From contig DEZK01000029.1 of assembly GCA_002365175.1 (NCBI GenBank), positions 5,660 through 69,659 of the forward strand: a stretch of DNA of 64,000 nucleotides. The letters are read 5' to 3'. Position 1 is the stretch's first letter; each line of letters starts with the position of its first letter. Both the position numbers and the translations under genes were made by a program. This DNA is from Raskinella chloraquaticus (SeqCode). GTDB lineage: Bacteria; Pseudomonadota; Alphaproteobacteria; Rhizobiales; UBA4765. The notes under the pieces were generated by a model. It worked only from the letters and a program-made list of their open reading frames with translations, was not told where the DNA came from and did not search any database. This document shows, piece after piece, positions 55,326-64,000 of the stretch.

Positions 55326-55354
55326 TTGCGGAACACAACTAGAACAGGTACAAA
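55326..55354 (+). promoter_or_regulatory. lexA promoter
   Basis: TTGCGG (55326-55331) and TACAAA (55349-55354) are separated by 17 bases, a plausible -35/-10 pair for the housekeeping sigma factor. The SOS box fills the spacer. The distance to the lexA ATG is 38 bases, which leaves room for the GAGGAA ribosome binding site. Confidence 0.6.
55331..55345 (+). promoter_or_regulatory. LexA binding site (SOS box)
   Basis: GAAC, seven bases, GAAC is the reverse complement of the alphaproteobacterial consensus GTTC-N7-GTTC. It lies between the -35 and -10 elements of lexA, giving autoregulation. Confidence 0.85.
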
Positions 55355-55392
55355 AAGTTCCTGATTTGTTTCGCTGTGAGGAATCGCCAGAC

Positions 55393-56112
55393 ATGCTGAC
55401 GCGCAAGCAATTTGAGCTGCTGATGTTCATTCACGAGCGCTTGAAGGAACAGGGCGTTCCCCCCTCTTTCGATGAAATGAAAGAAGCGCTTGATCTGCGC
55501 TCCAAATCGGGCATCCATCGCTTGATCACAGCGCTTGAGGAGCGAGGTTTTATCCGCCGCCTGCCGCATCGCGCCCGCGCTTTGGAAGTTCTGAAACTGC
55601 CGGATTCGGTCGCGCCCGGCCTCGGCTCTCCGCGCGGGCGGGGCTTTTCGCCCTCGGTTGTTGAAGGCGGTCTTGGCAGGGTGCCAGCGCCACGCGCCGC
55701 CGCGCAACCGGTGGAAGACTTCGCCAACAGCGTGATAGCGATCCCGGTCATGGGGCGGATTGCCGCTGGCACGCCCATCAGCGCCATCGAAACCCATTCG
55801 CACACGATCTCGGTACCGGTTGATTTTCTGACCAGCGGTGATCATTTCGCGCTCGAGGTACGCGGCGATTCAATGATCGAGGCGGGTATTTTCGACGGAG
55901 ATACAGTGCTGCTGCGTCGTCAGGACGGCGCGGATAATGGTGATATCGTGGTGGCGCTGGTCGATGATGAGGAGGCAACCTTGAAGCGGTTACGCCGGCG
56001 TGGCGCCTCCATTGCCCTGGAAGCAGCAAACCCGACCTTCGAAACCCGTATTTTTGGTCCCGACCGCGTGAAGATCCAGGGCAAGCTTGTGGGCCTGCTG
56101 CGCCGCTATTGA
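55393..56112 (+). CDS. lexA: SOS response repressor LexA
   Basis: This 239-residue repressor has an N-terminal winged helix (FDEMKEALDLRSKSGIHRLI), an alanine-glycine cleavage site in GRIAAGTPI, the catalytic Ser in RGDSMIEAGIFDGD, and the catalytic Lys in DEEATLKRL. DNA damage triggers RecA-assisted self-cleavage. The ATG at 55393 has GAGGAA nine bases upstream and is preferred over one nine codons earlier. Confidence 0.97.
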   Translation: MLTRKQFELLMFIHERLKEQGVPPSFDEMKEALDLRSKSGIHRLITALEERGFIRRLPHRARALEVLKLPDSVAPGLGSPRGRGFSPSVVEGGLGRVPAPRAAAQPVEDFANSVIAIPVMGRIAAGTPISAIETHSHTISVPVDFLTSGDHFALEVRGDSMIEAGIFDGDTVLLRRQDGADNGDIVVALVDDEEATLKRLRRRGASIALEAANPTFETRIFGPDRVKIQGKLVGLLRRY

Positions 56113-56237
56113 TCGGCGCGCCGCGCTTTGCCTCGCATGAGGGCATACTGCAAAAATGAAGGAATCGGTTTTCTGTAGCAGTACGTAAAAACAATAAGAT
56201 AAGTGAAGATTGCGATGCTGTTTGAACGCAGTCTGCC

Positions 56238-58439
56238 CTAGCTGCCGGGACGCCGCCACCACACGTCACGCGAGCGCAGATCGCTTGACGGACACCACGC
56301 TCGCTCACCGCAAGTCTGCGCATTTGATACGATGCGCGGCTGACCGTTGCGCCAGTAGATGACCATTCCAGCAGCCTTGCGGATCACCTGACCGTCGAGG
56401 ATCAGGCGTGGAAAGGCGCATGACGATGGCGCCACACCATCGGGAATGATCAGGATATCGGCACGGCGGCAATCCTCCTCCACCGCCTCAGGTGTCTTGG
56501 CTATCGCCACCAGATGATCACGACCGAGAGGCAGCGTACAACCCAGCGCGTCACATCGCCTGCCGCCGCTCAGTGTCGCCGCCTCAGGCTGGCGCGTATC
56601 GCCATCTGCTTCCAGCCAGCGCGACAGTGCAAATCGATCAGCCGGCACCCCATCAGCCCGCAGGATAGATCCGCCATCGCGGACCGCGACAAGCCGACCG
56701 CTGGCCGACACATACAGATCAGGTTGTGGCTCGATGAGCCATAGAGCGACGCCAGCCAGATAAAAAACCATGCCGAAAAGGGCTATGCGGGTCTTCCAGA
56801 AGCACATCCACATGGTGCCGAAAACCGCACAGAGCATGGCCGCGACGCTGAAGCCGGGAAGCAATGATGTGGCGTGGGGAAAGGCAGCGACAAAACGCGC
56901 GATATCAAGCATGCGCGCCACGCCAAACCCGAGCGCATCAATGGCAAAGCCCGCCGGGCCGATGTTGAGCATGATGAGCGTCAACACTGCCATCGGCATG
57001 ACGAAGATGTCGACGATCAGCATCGCCAGCACATTGCCAACGACGCCAAACCAGGCGATGCGATGGAAATGATGGAGGGTGATCGGCAACATGGCGATCT
57101 CAACCAGAATACTGACGATGGCCGTCGCCAGCACCGCTTCGGCGAAGCGGCTGGCAAAGCGCAAGCCGCGGGACTGCTCTCGCGTCGCCAAGCGCGGCAG
57201 CAATTTGTGCTCATAAACAGCAATCAGCGTCGCGGTTGCTGCAAACGACATCTGGAAGCTCGGCGAAACGAGGGATGAGGGGTGATAGGCGAGCAGTATC
57301 AAGGCGGCCAAAGCCAGATTGCGCATCGTCAGCGCCGGCCGGTCCAGCAGGACTGCGGCGAAAACGATGCAGATCATGATAAAAGAGCGGGTCGTCGCCA
57401 CTTCCGCCCCTGACGCCACTTCGTAGAACGCAGCCGTCACCAGTGCCACCACCGCCGCGATCTTTTTCAACGGCAGACGCAGCGCCAGCGGGCCAAAACC
57501 GGCCAGAACGGCCCTCACCAGCCAGAATGCTCCACCCGCCACCAGCGCCATGTGCAACCCTGAAATCGACAGCACATGGAGAAGGCCCGACGCATTGAAC
57601 TCGCGATTGATGTCATCAGGGATGGCGGTGCGCTGCCCGGTCACCAGCGCCGCCGCGATCGGCCCGAGTTTCGCGCCAAGACGCTCCACGATCGCCATCG
57701 TCATCCGCGTCCGCCAGGCCTCGACTGCCAGCGCCACACGCAAACGAATCCCCGGTTGCGGCAGGTCGATGATCTGCGGTTTGCCACTGACAAACGCATA
57801 ACCGCCGATACGATCAAAAAATCCGGCAAACCCGGAAGAATAAGCGCCGGGATGCGTTGGCAATGGCAACGGAGCAAGACGCGCCGAAAAGGCGACGGCC
57901 TGCCCGATCTTCAGCCCGGCAAGCGAGCGCCCGACCGCGATCAGCCGCCGTGGTGGCGCTGCCTTGGCGCCGATACTGACAATCTCGATCATCAGACGCG
58001 GCGCCTTTTCCGACCGCTCCTCGATCCGGCGGACATATCCCGTCACTGTCGCCTTCGGGATCACGCTCTCGATGCGCGGGCCGTCAACCAGGCGGATGGA
58101 GATATCCGTGCTGAGAAGCCCGCCCGCCAGCGCTGCCAGGATAAATCCGACATTGGCCAGATGCGGCAGATCGCGCATGGCAAAGCCAAGCGCGAGCGCT
58201 GCACCAATCAGCGGATAGAGGAGCATGGCAGGCGGATGGGCGGGAAGCGCCAGGTGCACCAGCACCCCGATCCCCATTGCTGGCGCCAGCCAGAGCGCCG
58301 GGCGGCCATAAGCCGTTTCGATATGCCACTGCGCGGCAACGAACCGGCGCCAGTCGAGACCATGCCAGCGTTGTCGCGCCTCGACGCCCAGCGCTTTCGC
58401 CAGACCTGCTACACTGACCGGACGCGCTCCTGACTGCAC
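56238..58439 (-). CDS. ComEC/Rec2 family competence-type membrane protein
   Basis: This 733-residue polytopic protein has an N-terminal DUF4131 region and the competence domain with VLSISGLHMALVAGGAFWLV near residue 290. The C-terminal ~190 residues have no HxHxDH motif, so a metallo-beta-lactamase active site is absent or degenerate, as in several relatives. It may conduct DNA across the inner membrane. The start is a GTG. It diverges from gltX, and its end is separated from lexA by 125 gene-free bases. Confidence 0.88.
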   Translation of the reverse strand: MQSGARPVSVAGLAKALGVEARQRWHGLDWRRFVAAQWHIETAYGRPALWLAPAMGIGVLVHLALPAHPPAMLLYPLIGAALALGFAMRDLPHLANVGFILAALAGGLLSTDISIRLVDGPRIESVIPKATVTGYVRRIEERSEKAPRLMIEIVSIGAKAAPPRRLIAVGRSLAGLKIGQAVAFSARLAPLPLPTHPGAYSSGFAGFFDRIGGYAFVSGKPQIIDLPQPGIRLRVALAVEAWRTRMTMAIVERLGAKLGPIAAALVTGQRTAIPDDINREFNASGLLHVLSISGLHMALVAGGAFWLVRAVLAGFGPLALRLPLKKIAAVVALVTAAFYEVASGAEVATTRSFIMICIVFAAVLLDRPALTMRNLALAALILLAYHPSSLVSPSFQMSFAATATLIAVYEHKLLPRLATREQSRGLRFASRFAEAVLATAIVSILVEIAMLPITLHHFHRIAWFGVVGNVLAMLIVDIFVMPMAVLTLIMLNIGPAGFAIDALGFGVARMLDIARFVAAFPHATSLLPGFSVAAMLCAVFGTMWMCFWKTRIALFGMVFYLAGVALWLIEPQPDLYVSASGRLVAVRDGGSILRADGVPADRFALSRWLEADGDTRQPEAATLSGGRRCDALGCTLPLGRDHLVAIAKTPEAVEEDCRRADILIIPDGVAPSSCAFPRLILDGQVIRKAAGMVIYWRNGQPRIVSNAQTCGERAWCPSSDLRSRDVWWRRPGS

Positions 58440-58543
58440 TGGCTGATTGCCTTATCTTCGAATTCGTCCTTTCTCATGCTACCAGACCTCGCGACCGCGC
58501 GGCAGCCAGCCGCGAAACGATTCTTTTGCTTGTGGATGAGCCG

Positions 58544-59965
58544 ATGTCCGATGCTGTCATTACGCGTTTTGCCCCCTCACCCACCGGGTTTCTTCACATC
58601 GGAGGCGCACGGACCGCACTCTTTAACTGGCTTTTCGCCCGCGCGACCGGCGGTAAAATGCTCTTGCGCATCGAGGACACCGACCGCCAGCGCTCAACCC
58701 CGGAGGCTATCTCGGCCATTCTCGACGGGCTGAGCTGGCTTGGTCTCAACTGGGATGGCGACACCATCTATCAATTCGCGCGCGCCGAGCGCCATCGCCA
58801 GGTGGCGCATGACATGCTCGCCAGAGGTCGCGCCTATCGCTGCTATGCCACGGCTGCCGAACTCGACGAGATGCGCGAGCGCGCCACCGCCGAAGGGCGC
58901 CCGCCACGCTACGATGGCCGCTGGCGCGACCGCGATCCCGCCGAGGCACCCGCAGGCGTCGAACCCGTCATCCGCCTGAAGGCCGAGCGCGATGGCGAAA
59001 CAATCGTCGATGACATCGTCCAGGGGCGTGTCGTCATTCCAAACAAGGATCTCGACGATCTGGTGCTGCTGCGCTCGGATGGTAACCCGACCTATATGCA
59101 TGCCGTGGTTGTCGATGATCACGACATGAACGTCACCCACATCATTCGCGGTGTCGACCATCTGACCAACGCCGCACGCCAGATCCAGATTTACCGGGCT
59201 CTTGACTGGGTGGTGCCGCAAATGGCGCATATTCCGCTCATTCACGGGGCTGACGGCGCCAAATTGTCAAAGCGTCACGGCGCGCTTGGCGTCGATGCCT
59301 ATCGTGCCATGGGATACTTGCCGGAAGCGTTGCGCAATTATCTCGTGCGGCTGGGCTGGAGTCATGGGGACGACGAAATCTTCTCAACCGAGGACATGAC
59401 GCGGCTGTTCACCCTGCCGGCTATCGGCAAGTCGGCGGCGCGCTTTGACGTTGCCAAGCTTGAGAATGTCAACGGCCATTACATCCGCACGACCGGCAAT
59501 GAGCAGCTTCTGGAGACGATCGAGCAGGCCCTTCCCCACCTGCCGGCTGGCCCGGCCTTTCTTGCGGCCTGGACGGACGAATTCAGGCGCCGCTTCCTCA
59601 AAGCCCTGCCCGGCCTCAAGGAGCGGGCAAAAACGCTGAACGATCTGCTTGATATGGCGTCCTTCATGGTGGCGCCCCGCCCCCTCAGGCCAGATGAGAA
59701 GGCAGCCCGGCTGCTCGACAGCGATGGCCGTGATCGCCTCAGCGCCATCGTTCCGGTTCTTGAAAGCATTTCCCCGTTCGATGCCGCCACCATCGAGGCA
59801 AGGCTTAAATCCCATGTCGAAACAACCGGCATGAAGCTCGGCCAGATTGCCCAGCCTCTGCGGGCCGCATTGACAGGCCGGGCGATGTCACCGGGAATTT
59901 TTGATGTTCTGGAGGCACTGGGGCAGAGCGAAAGCCTCGCGCGTATCAAAGATCAGGCCGCATAG
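58544..59965 (+). CDS. gltX: Glutamate-tRNA ligase
   Basis: This 473-residue class I synthetase has the HIGH-type motif as FAPSPTGFLHIGGARTALFN and the KMSKS-type motif as GAKLSKRHGALGV near residue 245. The C-terminal anticodon-binding region is present. It charges tRNA-Glu, and in this order often also tRNA-Gln for amidation. The ATG at 58544 gives MSDAVITRFAPSPTG; a TTG six codons earlier is also open. Confidence 0.96.
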   Translation: MSDAVITRFAPSPTGFLHIGGARTALFNWLFARATGGKMLLRIEDTDRQRSTPEAISAILDGLSWLGLNWDGDTIYQFARAERHRQVAHDMLARGRAYRCYATAAELDEMRERATAEGRPPRYDGRWRDRDPAEAPAGVEPVIRLKAERDGETIVDDIVQGRVVIPNKDLDDLVLLRSDGNPTYMHAVVVDDHDMNVTHIIRGVDHLTNAARQIQIYRALDWVVPQMAHIPLIHGADGAKLSKRHGALGVDAYRAMGYLPEALRNYLVRLGWSHGDDEIFSTEDMTRLFTLPAIGKSAARFDVAKLENVNGHYIRTTGNEQLLETIEQALPHLPAGPAFLAAWTDEFRRRFLKALPGLKERAKTLNDLLDMASFMVAPRPLRPDEKAARLLDSDGRDRLSAIVPVLESISPFDAATIEARLKSHVETTGMKLGQIAQPLRAALTGRAMSPGIFDVLEALGQSESLARIKDQAA

Positions 59966-60164
59966 TTGTCGCCCGGTCCGGCCATCATGCGCCAAGCCCC
60001 ATCCGTAACCGGTCGTCTTGCGAGCAGCGGTCAAATCAGTTACCTCAGTGGGGATCACCGACAGAGTTTTTGACGTCATTTTCGTGACTTATCGATTTTC
60101 ACGTGAGCCTCGAGCCCACCGCATCGATCAGTCGTGATGTATCGCGAGAATAGGGAAACAGGCC

Positions 60165-61457
60165 ATGACACCAAAAAGCGTGCAACTGACCGCAGGCACT
60201 CAGACGCTGGATATGCCGGTCAAGGAGGGCAGCATCGGTCCGGCTGTTGTTGATATCGGAAAACTACTGTCGAAAACGGGCATGTTTACCTATGATCCCG
60301 GCTTTACTTCAACCGCCAGTTGCGAATCCAAGATTACCTATATCGATGGCGATGCGGGCGTCCTTCTTTACCGTGGTTATCCCATCGATCAGCTCGCCGA
60401 ACACGGCGACTTTGTCGAGACCTGCTACCTGCTGCTTTACGGAGAATTGCCGACAAAAGCGCAATATGACGACTTCAACTACCGCATTACCCGCCACACC
60501 ATGGTTCATGAGCAGATGAGCCGCTTCTTCCAGGGCTTCCGGCGTGACGCCCACCCGATGGCGGTCATGGTCGGCAGTGTCGGTGCCCTTTCAGCCTTCT
60601 ATCACGACAGCCTCGACATATCGGACCCCTACCAGCGCATGGTGGCGTCCATCCGCATGATCGCCAAGATGCCGACACTGGCCGCCATGGCGTATAAATA
60701 CACGATTGGCCAGCCCTTCATTTATCCGCGTAATGAGCTGGATTATACCTCGAACTTCCTGCACATGTGCTTTGCCGTGCCGTGCGAGGAATACAAGGTC
60801 AATCCGGTACTCTCGCGCGCGCTTGACCGCATCTTCATGCTTCACGCCGATCATGAGCAGAACGCCTCGACATCGACCGTTCGTCTTGCCGGCTCGTCGG
60901 GCGCCAACCCCTTTGCCTGTATCGCCGCCGGCATTGCCTGCCTGTGGGGACCAGCCCATGGAGGGGCGAACGAAGCAGCCCTCAAGATGCTGGAGGAGAT
61001 CGGTTCGGTTGATCGCATTCCCCAATATGTGGCACGCGCCAAGGACAAGAATGACCCGTTCCGCCTCATGGGTTTTGGCCACCGCGTCTACAAAAATTAC
61101 GACCCGCGGGCCAAGATCATGCAGCGCACCACGCATGAGGTCCTGAAAGAGCTTGGCATCAAGGACGACCCGCTGCTTGATGTCGCCATCGAACTCGAGC
61201 GCATCGCGCTTCATGATGACTATTTCATCGAAAAGAAACTCTATCCCAACATCGATTTCTATTCGGGCATCACGCTGAAGGCGCTGGGTTTCCCGACATC
61301 AATGTTCACCGTGCTGTTTGCCCTGGCAAGAACCGTCGGCTGGATCGCCCAATGGGCGGAAATGATCCAGGACCCGGCACAGAAGATCGGCCGTCCGCGC
61401 CAGCTCTATACCGGTGCGCCGGAACGCGATTACGTACCCGTTTCAACCCGGCGCTGA
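60165..61457 (+). CDS. gltA: Citrate synthase
   Basis: This 430-residue type II citrate synthase has the active-site histidines in FMLHADHEQNASTSTVRLAG and WGPAHGGANEAALKML, and FGHRVYKNYDPRAKI. It joins acetyl-CoA and oxaloacetate. The 199 bases before it contain no gene; TTGACG at 60070 could be a -35 element without a clear -10. Its 3' end overlaps lpxB by 28 bases on the opposite strand. Confidence 0.97.
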   Translation: MTPKSVQLTAGTQTLDMPVKEGSIGPAVVDIGKLLSKTGMFTYDPGFTSTASCESKITYIDGDAGVLLYRGYPIDQLAEHGDFVETCYLLLYGELPTKAQYDDFNYRITRHTMVHEQMSRFFQGFRRDAHPMAVMVGSVGALSAFYHDSLDISDPYQRMVASIRMIAKMPTLAAMAYKYTIGQPFIYPRNELDYTSNFLHMCFAVPCEEYKVNPVLSRALDRIFMLHADHEQNASTSTVRLAGSSGANPFACIAAGIACLWGPAHGGANEAALKMLEEIGSVDRIPQYVARAKDKNDPFRLMGFGHRVYKNYDPRAKIMQRTTHEVLKELGIKDDPLLDVAIELERIALHDDYFIEKKLYPNIDFYSGITLKALGFPTSMFTVLFALARTVGWIAQWAEMIQDPAQKIGRPRQLYTGAPERDYVPVSTRR

Positions 61458-62644
61458 TAGGCCTCGATCACCACACGGGCCGCCCGTTCCGATGGGCTGC
61501 CCGTGCCGATCCCCATGAGGTGATCAAGCCCGGTGAACGCTTCAATCTGCACATCGCGAGCCGGCCCGCCTGAAATCAGTTGCGATAAAGCTGCGGCCAT
61601 CAGATCGGGCCGGGCACGCTCCTGCAGAAATTCCGGAACGGCGTTGCGCCCGATCACCAGATTGGCGAGCACCACGGTCGACGTTTTGATCAGACGACGC
61701 ATGATAATGGCGGACCAGGGCTCAACCTTGTAGGCGATGACCATCGGCACGCGGGCAAGCGCCAGCTCCAGCGATACCGTACCGGACGCCGCGAGCGCTG
61801 CCCTTGCCCGGCGAAAGCCTTGCCACTTCTCGTCTTCACCACGCAGGATCGTCACTGGCACCGGCCACGCGGCGGCGCGGCGCGTGATGTCGGCTTCGAG
61901 ATGGGGGACGGCTGGAATCAAGACCTCCAATGGCCCCAGCTTATCGCTGACCTGCTTTACGGTTTGAGCAAAAACCGCCATCAGATGGTCGATCTCGCTG
62001 CGCCGGCTGCCTGGCAGGACAAGCAAGACCGGGCGAGCACTGTCCGGCAAGGTATTGCCACCTTCAGGAGCGCGCATCAGCCCCACCTTCTCGATCATCG
62101 GATGACCGACATACGTCGTCTCCGGTCCGTTGAGGCGCGCATAAAATTCCGGCTCGAACGGCAGGAACGCCATGATGTGATCAAGATGGGCCCGCATGCG
62201 TGGAACCCGCCCGGCCCGCCACGCCCATGCTTGCGGCGCCACATATTTGATGATCATGATGTCAGGCCGTACCCGCCTAACCCGTCTGGCGATCCGCTGG
62301 GTGAATTCCGGGCAATCGATCAGCACCAGCACGTCGGGCGGATTATCGAGAATGAACCGCACGCTTTGCTTCAGGCGCCGCCACAGATGCGGCAACCGCG
62401 GCACGACGGCCGTTGGCCCGATAATCGCCAGCTCCGAGCTGGGAAACAGGGAGTGGAGCCCCTCGCTCTCCATCAAGGGCCCGCCAATACCGGTAAAGAG
62501 AACGTCACCGGTTGCCTGCTGTCGCAGATGACGCATCAGACCGGCACCAAGCCCATCGCCAGAGCTTTCGCCAGATGCAAGAAAAACCCGGAAAGGATCA
62601 GGAAGCGGCCTCAAGCGGATACCCAATTGCCAGATGGGTCGCAT
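61430..62644 (-). CDS. lpxB: Lipid-A-disaccharide synthase
   Basis: This GT-B glycosyltransferase of about 404 residues has FLASGESSGDGLGAGLM near the start, VDQCPEF-like LVLIDCPEFTQRIARRV, VGHPMIE and VLPGSRRSEI. It joins UDP-diacylglucosamine and lipid X. The ATG at 62644 overlaps lpxI by 34 bases; a TTG at 62614 would give a TTGA overlap and a more typical length. It is the last gene of lpxA-lpxI-lpxB. Confidence 0.95.
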   Translation of the reverse strand: MRPIWQLGIRLRPLPDPFRVFLASGESSGDGLGAGLMRHLRQQATGDVLFTGIGGPLMESEGLHSLFPSSELAIIGPTAVVPRLPHLWRRLKQSVRFILDNPPDVLVLIDCPEFTQRIARRVRRVRPDIMIIKYVAPQAWAWRAGRVPRMRAHLDHIMAFLPFEPEFYARLNGPETTYVGHPMIEKVGLMRAPEGGNTLPDSARPVLLVLPGSRRSEIDHLMAVFAQTVKQVSDKLGPLEVLIPAVPHLEADITRRAAAWPVPVTILRGEDEKWQGFRRARAALAASGTVSLELALARVPMVIAYKVEPWSAIIMRRLIKTSTVVLANLVIGRNAVPEFLQERARPDLMAAALSQLISGGPARDVQIEAFTGLDHLMGIGTGSPSERAARVVIEAYQRRVETGT

Positions 62645-63480
62645 CCGACCAGAAAAATACCAGCCTCGTCGGCAAGGCGCGCCAGCTCGGCGCAATCAGC
62701 CAGAGCAACGCCGCCGGCCGCGACCGCAACACCTTCCAGACCCGCATCGCGCGCCGCCTCGATCGTAAGACTTCCAATCACCGGCATGTCGTTGCGCAAT
62801 TCCTGCGATGCTTTCGGCATCTTGACCAGGATGCCGGACGGTGACTTCACCGGAAAGCGGTTATTCCGGCGCAGATCACCGATCCGCGCGATCATCGCAT
62901 TAGTGCCTTCAGCGCCTTCAACCGCCAGCACGCGACGCCCGTGAACCACGGCCGCCTGTCCGACGTCGAAAGGCGACATGGCCTTGAGAAGGGAAAAACC
63001 GCGCGCAATGACCTCGGTTGCTTGGCGGGAGGGCGCATAACGGCCAATGAGACCCAAGGGCGCAGCAAGGCCTGGCGCGACGTCCCGCAGGCTCACAACC
63101 CTGAAGCCTGCGTCTTCAAACGTATCGGTCAGCAAGCGCATGGCGGCGTCATCACCGCTGTGACGCGCCTTGAACACCAGTGCCAGCCGCCTGATGCCGC
63201 CCCAATCGAGGCGCAAATCGCGCAGTCGCGGGCGCTTCACTTCTCCAACCATCACCACATCGCGGCAGCCATGCGCGCGCAGGATGGAAAACAGCTTGCC
63301 GAACTGCCCCCCGTAAATCGTCACGACCTCATGCGGGCCGGGGTCGCTGTCAAAGAAGCCTTGCAAGGCGATCATCAACGGCTTGCGCCCGTCTGCTGCC
63401 ACGACATCAGCGAGCAGACGCGGCAGGCGCCCGCTGCCGGAAATGATGGCAAGGCGACCCGATGTCGCTGCGTCAACCAT
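62611..63480 (-). CDS. lpxI: UDP-2,3-diacylglucosamine pyrophosphatase LpxI
   Basis: This 289-residue protein of the LpxI (DUF1009) family has LAIISGSGRLPRLLADVVAA at the start, GEVKRPRLRDLRLDW in the middle, and VAVEGAEGTNAMIARI followed by KMPKASQELRNDMPVIG in the catalytic half. It makes lipid X in bacteria that lack LpxH. The ATG at 63480 is used; it overlaps the lpxA stop by eight bases. Confidence 0.94.
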   Translation of the reverse strand: MVDAATSGRLAIISGSGRLPRLLADVVAADGRKPLMIALQGFFDSDPGPHEVVTIYGGQFGKLFSILRAHGCRDVVMVGEVKRPRLRDLRLDWGGIRRLALVFKARHSGDDAAMRLLTDTFEDAGFRVVSLRDVAPGLAAPLGLIGRYAPSRQATEVIARGFSLLKAMSPFDVGQAAVVHGRRVLAVEGAEGTNAMIARIGDLRRNNRFPVKSPSGILVKMPKASQELRNDMPVIGSLTIEAARDAGLEGVAVAAGGVALADCAELARLADEAGIFLVGCDPSGNWVSA

Positions 63481-64000
63481 CACGAGTGCCGCGGCCGCTA
63501 CCAGGAGTGAGAATTGCCCGTTCGCCACCTTCGCGAATGAACTGGATGACTTTTTGCACCAGCATGTCGTCAGGAAACAGCGCGGCGACATCATCGACGC
63601 GTTCGCGCAGGGTCCCTTCATCATTGGCAAACAGCAAGCGGTAGGCACGACGTAACGCGTGGATGTTCTCACGTTCGAAGCCACGACGCTTCAGGCCGAC
63701 AAGATTTAGTCCGTTGAGCCAACCGCGATTGCCCAGCGCCATGCCAAACGGGATGAGATCATCCGTAATACCGGTCATTGCGCCGACAAAGGCAGATTCC
63801 CCAATGCGGACGAATTGATGCAGTCCGCAATGGGCCGAAACAATCGCGAAATTACCGATAACGCAATGACCTGCCAGCGTCGAATAGGCAACCAGTGTCA
63901 CCGAATGGCCTACCTTGCAATCATGGCCGACATGCGCGCCCTGCATCAGCATGCAGTCATCGCCAATTTCGGTCTTGCCATCGCCCTTGTCCGAGCCGGT
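63473..64000 (-). CDS. lpxA: UDP-N-acetylglucosamine acyltransferase LpxA (partial, N-terminus beyond right edge)
   Basis: The frame is open to base 64000, giving about 175 residues of a protein normally near 265-270. Left-handed beta-helix hexapeptides are visible (IGDDCMLMQGAHVGHDCKVG), and VSAHCGLHQFVRIGESAFVG holds the region after the catalytic His. The C-terminal helices follow (RRGFERENIHALRRAYRLLF). It adds the first acyl chain in lipid A synthesis. Confidence 0.95.
   Translation of the reverse strand, partial: TGSDKGDGKTEIGDDCMLMQGAHVGHDCKVGHSVTLVAYSTLAGHCVIGNFAIVSAHCGLHQFVRIGESAFVGAMTGITDDLIPFGMALGNRGWLNGLNLVGLKRRGFERENIHALRRAYRLLFANDEGTLRERVDDVAALFPDDMLVQKVIQFIREGGERAILTPGSGRGTRDG

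Noticed and set aside
56113..56237. Terminator after lexA
   Set aside because: The possible stem around TGCCTC and GAGGGCA needs a bulge and is not followed by a T-tract.
57576..58433. 285-codon plus-strand open frame opposite comEC
   Set aside because: Arg/Gln/His-rich shadow translation; comEC has clear membrane-domain structure on the other strand.
59966..60164. Small gene or RNA in the gltX-gltA spacer
   Set aside because: Only short frames that extend into gltX on the other strand; no convincing promoter-terminator pair or conserved fold seen.

Overview
The window is a GC-rich alphaproteobacterial chromosome segment. It most likely comes from the order Hyphomicrobiales (Rhizobiales). 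The evidence is the gene order lexA-comEC-gltX-gltA-lpxB-lpxI-lpxA, the chain tpiA-secG-pyrG-kdsA-eno-ftsB-pdhABC-lpdA-lipA-ratA-cinA-ispDF-dusB-ntrBC, the fused ispDF, the lipoyl domain on PdhB, and a GAAC-N7-GAAC type SOS box. The genus cannot be fixed by eye. No tRNA, rRNA, CRISPR, insertion sequence or phage gene was seen, and no gene-free stretch exceeds about 220 bases.

Bases 1-8938 form a divergent hexuronate regulon. On the minus strand uxaC, a four-gene ABC importer and uxuB follow each other tightly; uxuB runs off the left edge. On the plus strand lie a GntR/FCD regulator and uxuA. Together the enzymes convert glucuronate to fructuronate, mannonate and 2-keto-3-deoxygluconate. The importer is therefore probably a hexuronate transporter, although it resembles polyamine/iron-type ABC systems.

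Bases 8928-15323 hold a heterotetrameric sarcosine oxidase operon (soxBDAG, minus). Divergent from it is an XRE-cupin regulator coupled to a GNAT acetyltransferase. A perfect 14-bp palindrome sits between the two units. Bases 15336-22930 are accessory metabolism: an orphan BMP-type binding protein, an orphan AceE-like thiamine-diphosphate enzyme, a SulP anion transporter, a short-chain dehydrogenase and a UbiH-type flavin hydroxylase.

From 22943 to the right edge the content is core genome: nitrogen regulation (ntrC, ntrB, dusB), isoprenoid synthesis (ispDF), the pyruvate dehydrogenase complex with lipoate synthase, glycolysis (eno, tpiA), Kdo and CTP synthesis, SecG, and a long coupled operon ppiD-trpE-trpG-trpD-trpC-moaC-moeA followed by lexA. 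After this come comEC, gltX, gltA and the lipid A genes lpxB-lpxI-lpxA; lpxA is cut by the right edge. Into this conserved backbone a few less conserved genes are inserted: a membrane-bound spermidine-synthase-like protein, a GAF-GGDEF cyclase next to an 11-bp tandem repeat, two unrecognised membrane-anchored proteins, and a queF plus MFS pair.

No clearly new multi-gene system was found. The most interesting leads are the hexuronate ABC importer, the orphan E1-type enzyme paired with an orphan BMP protein, the sarcosine oxidase operator, and the short repeats.
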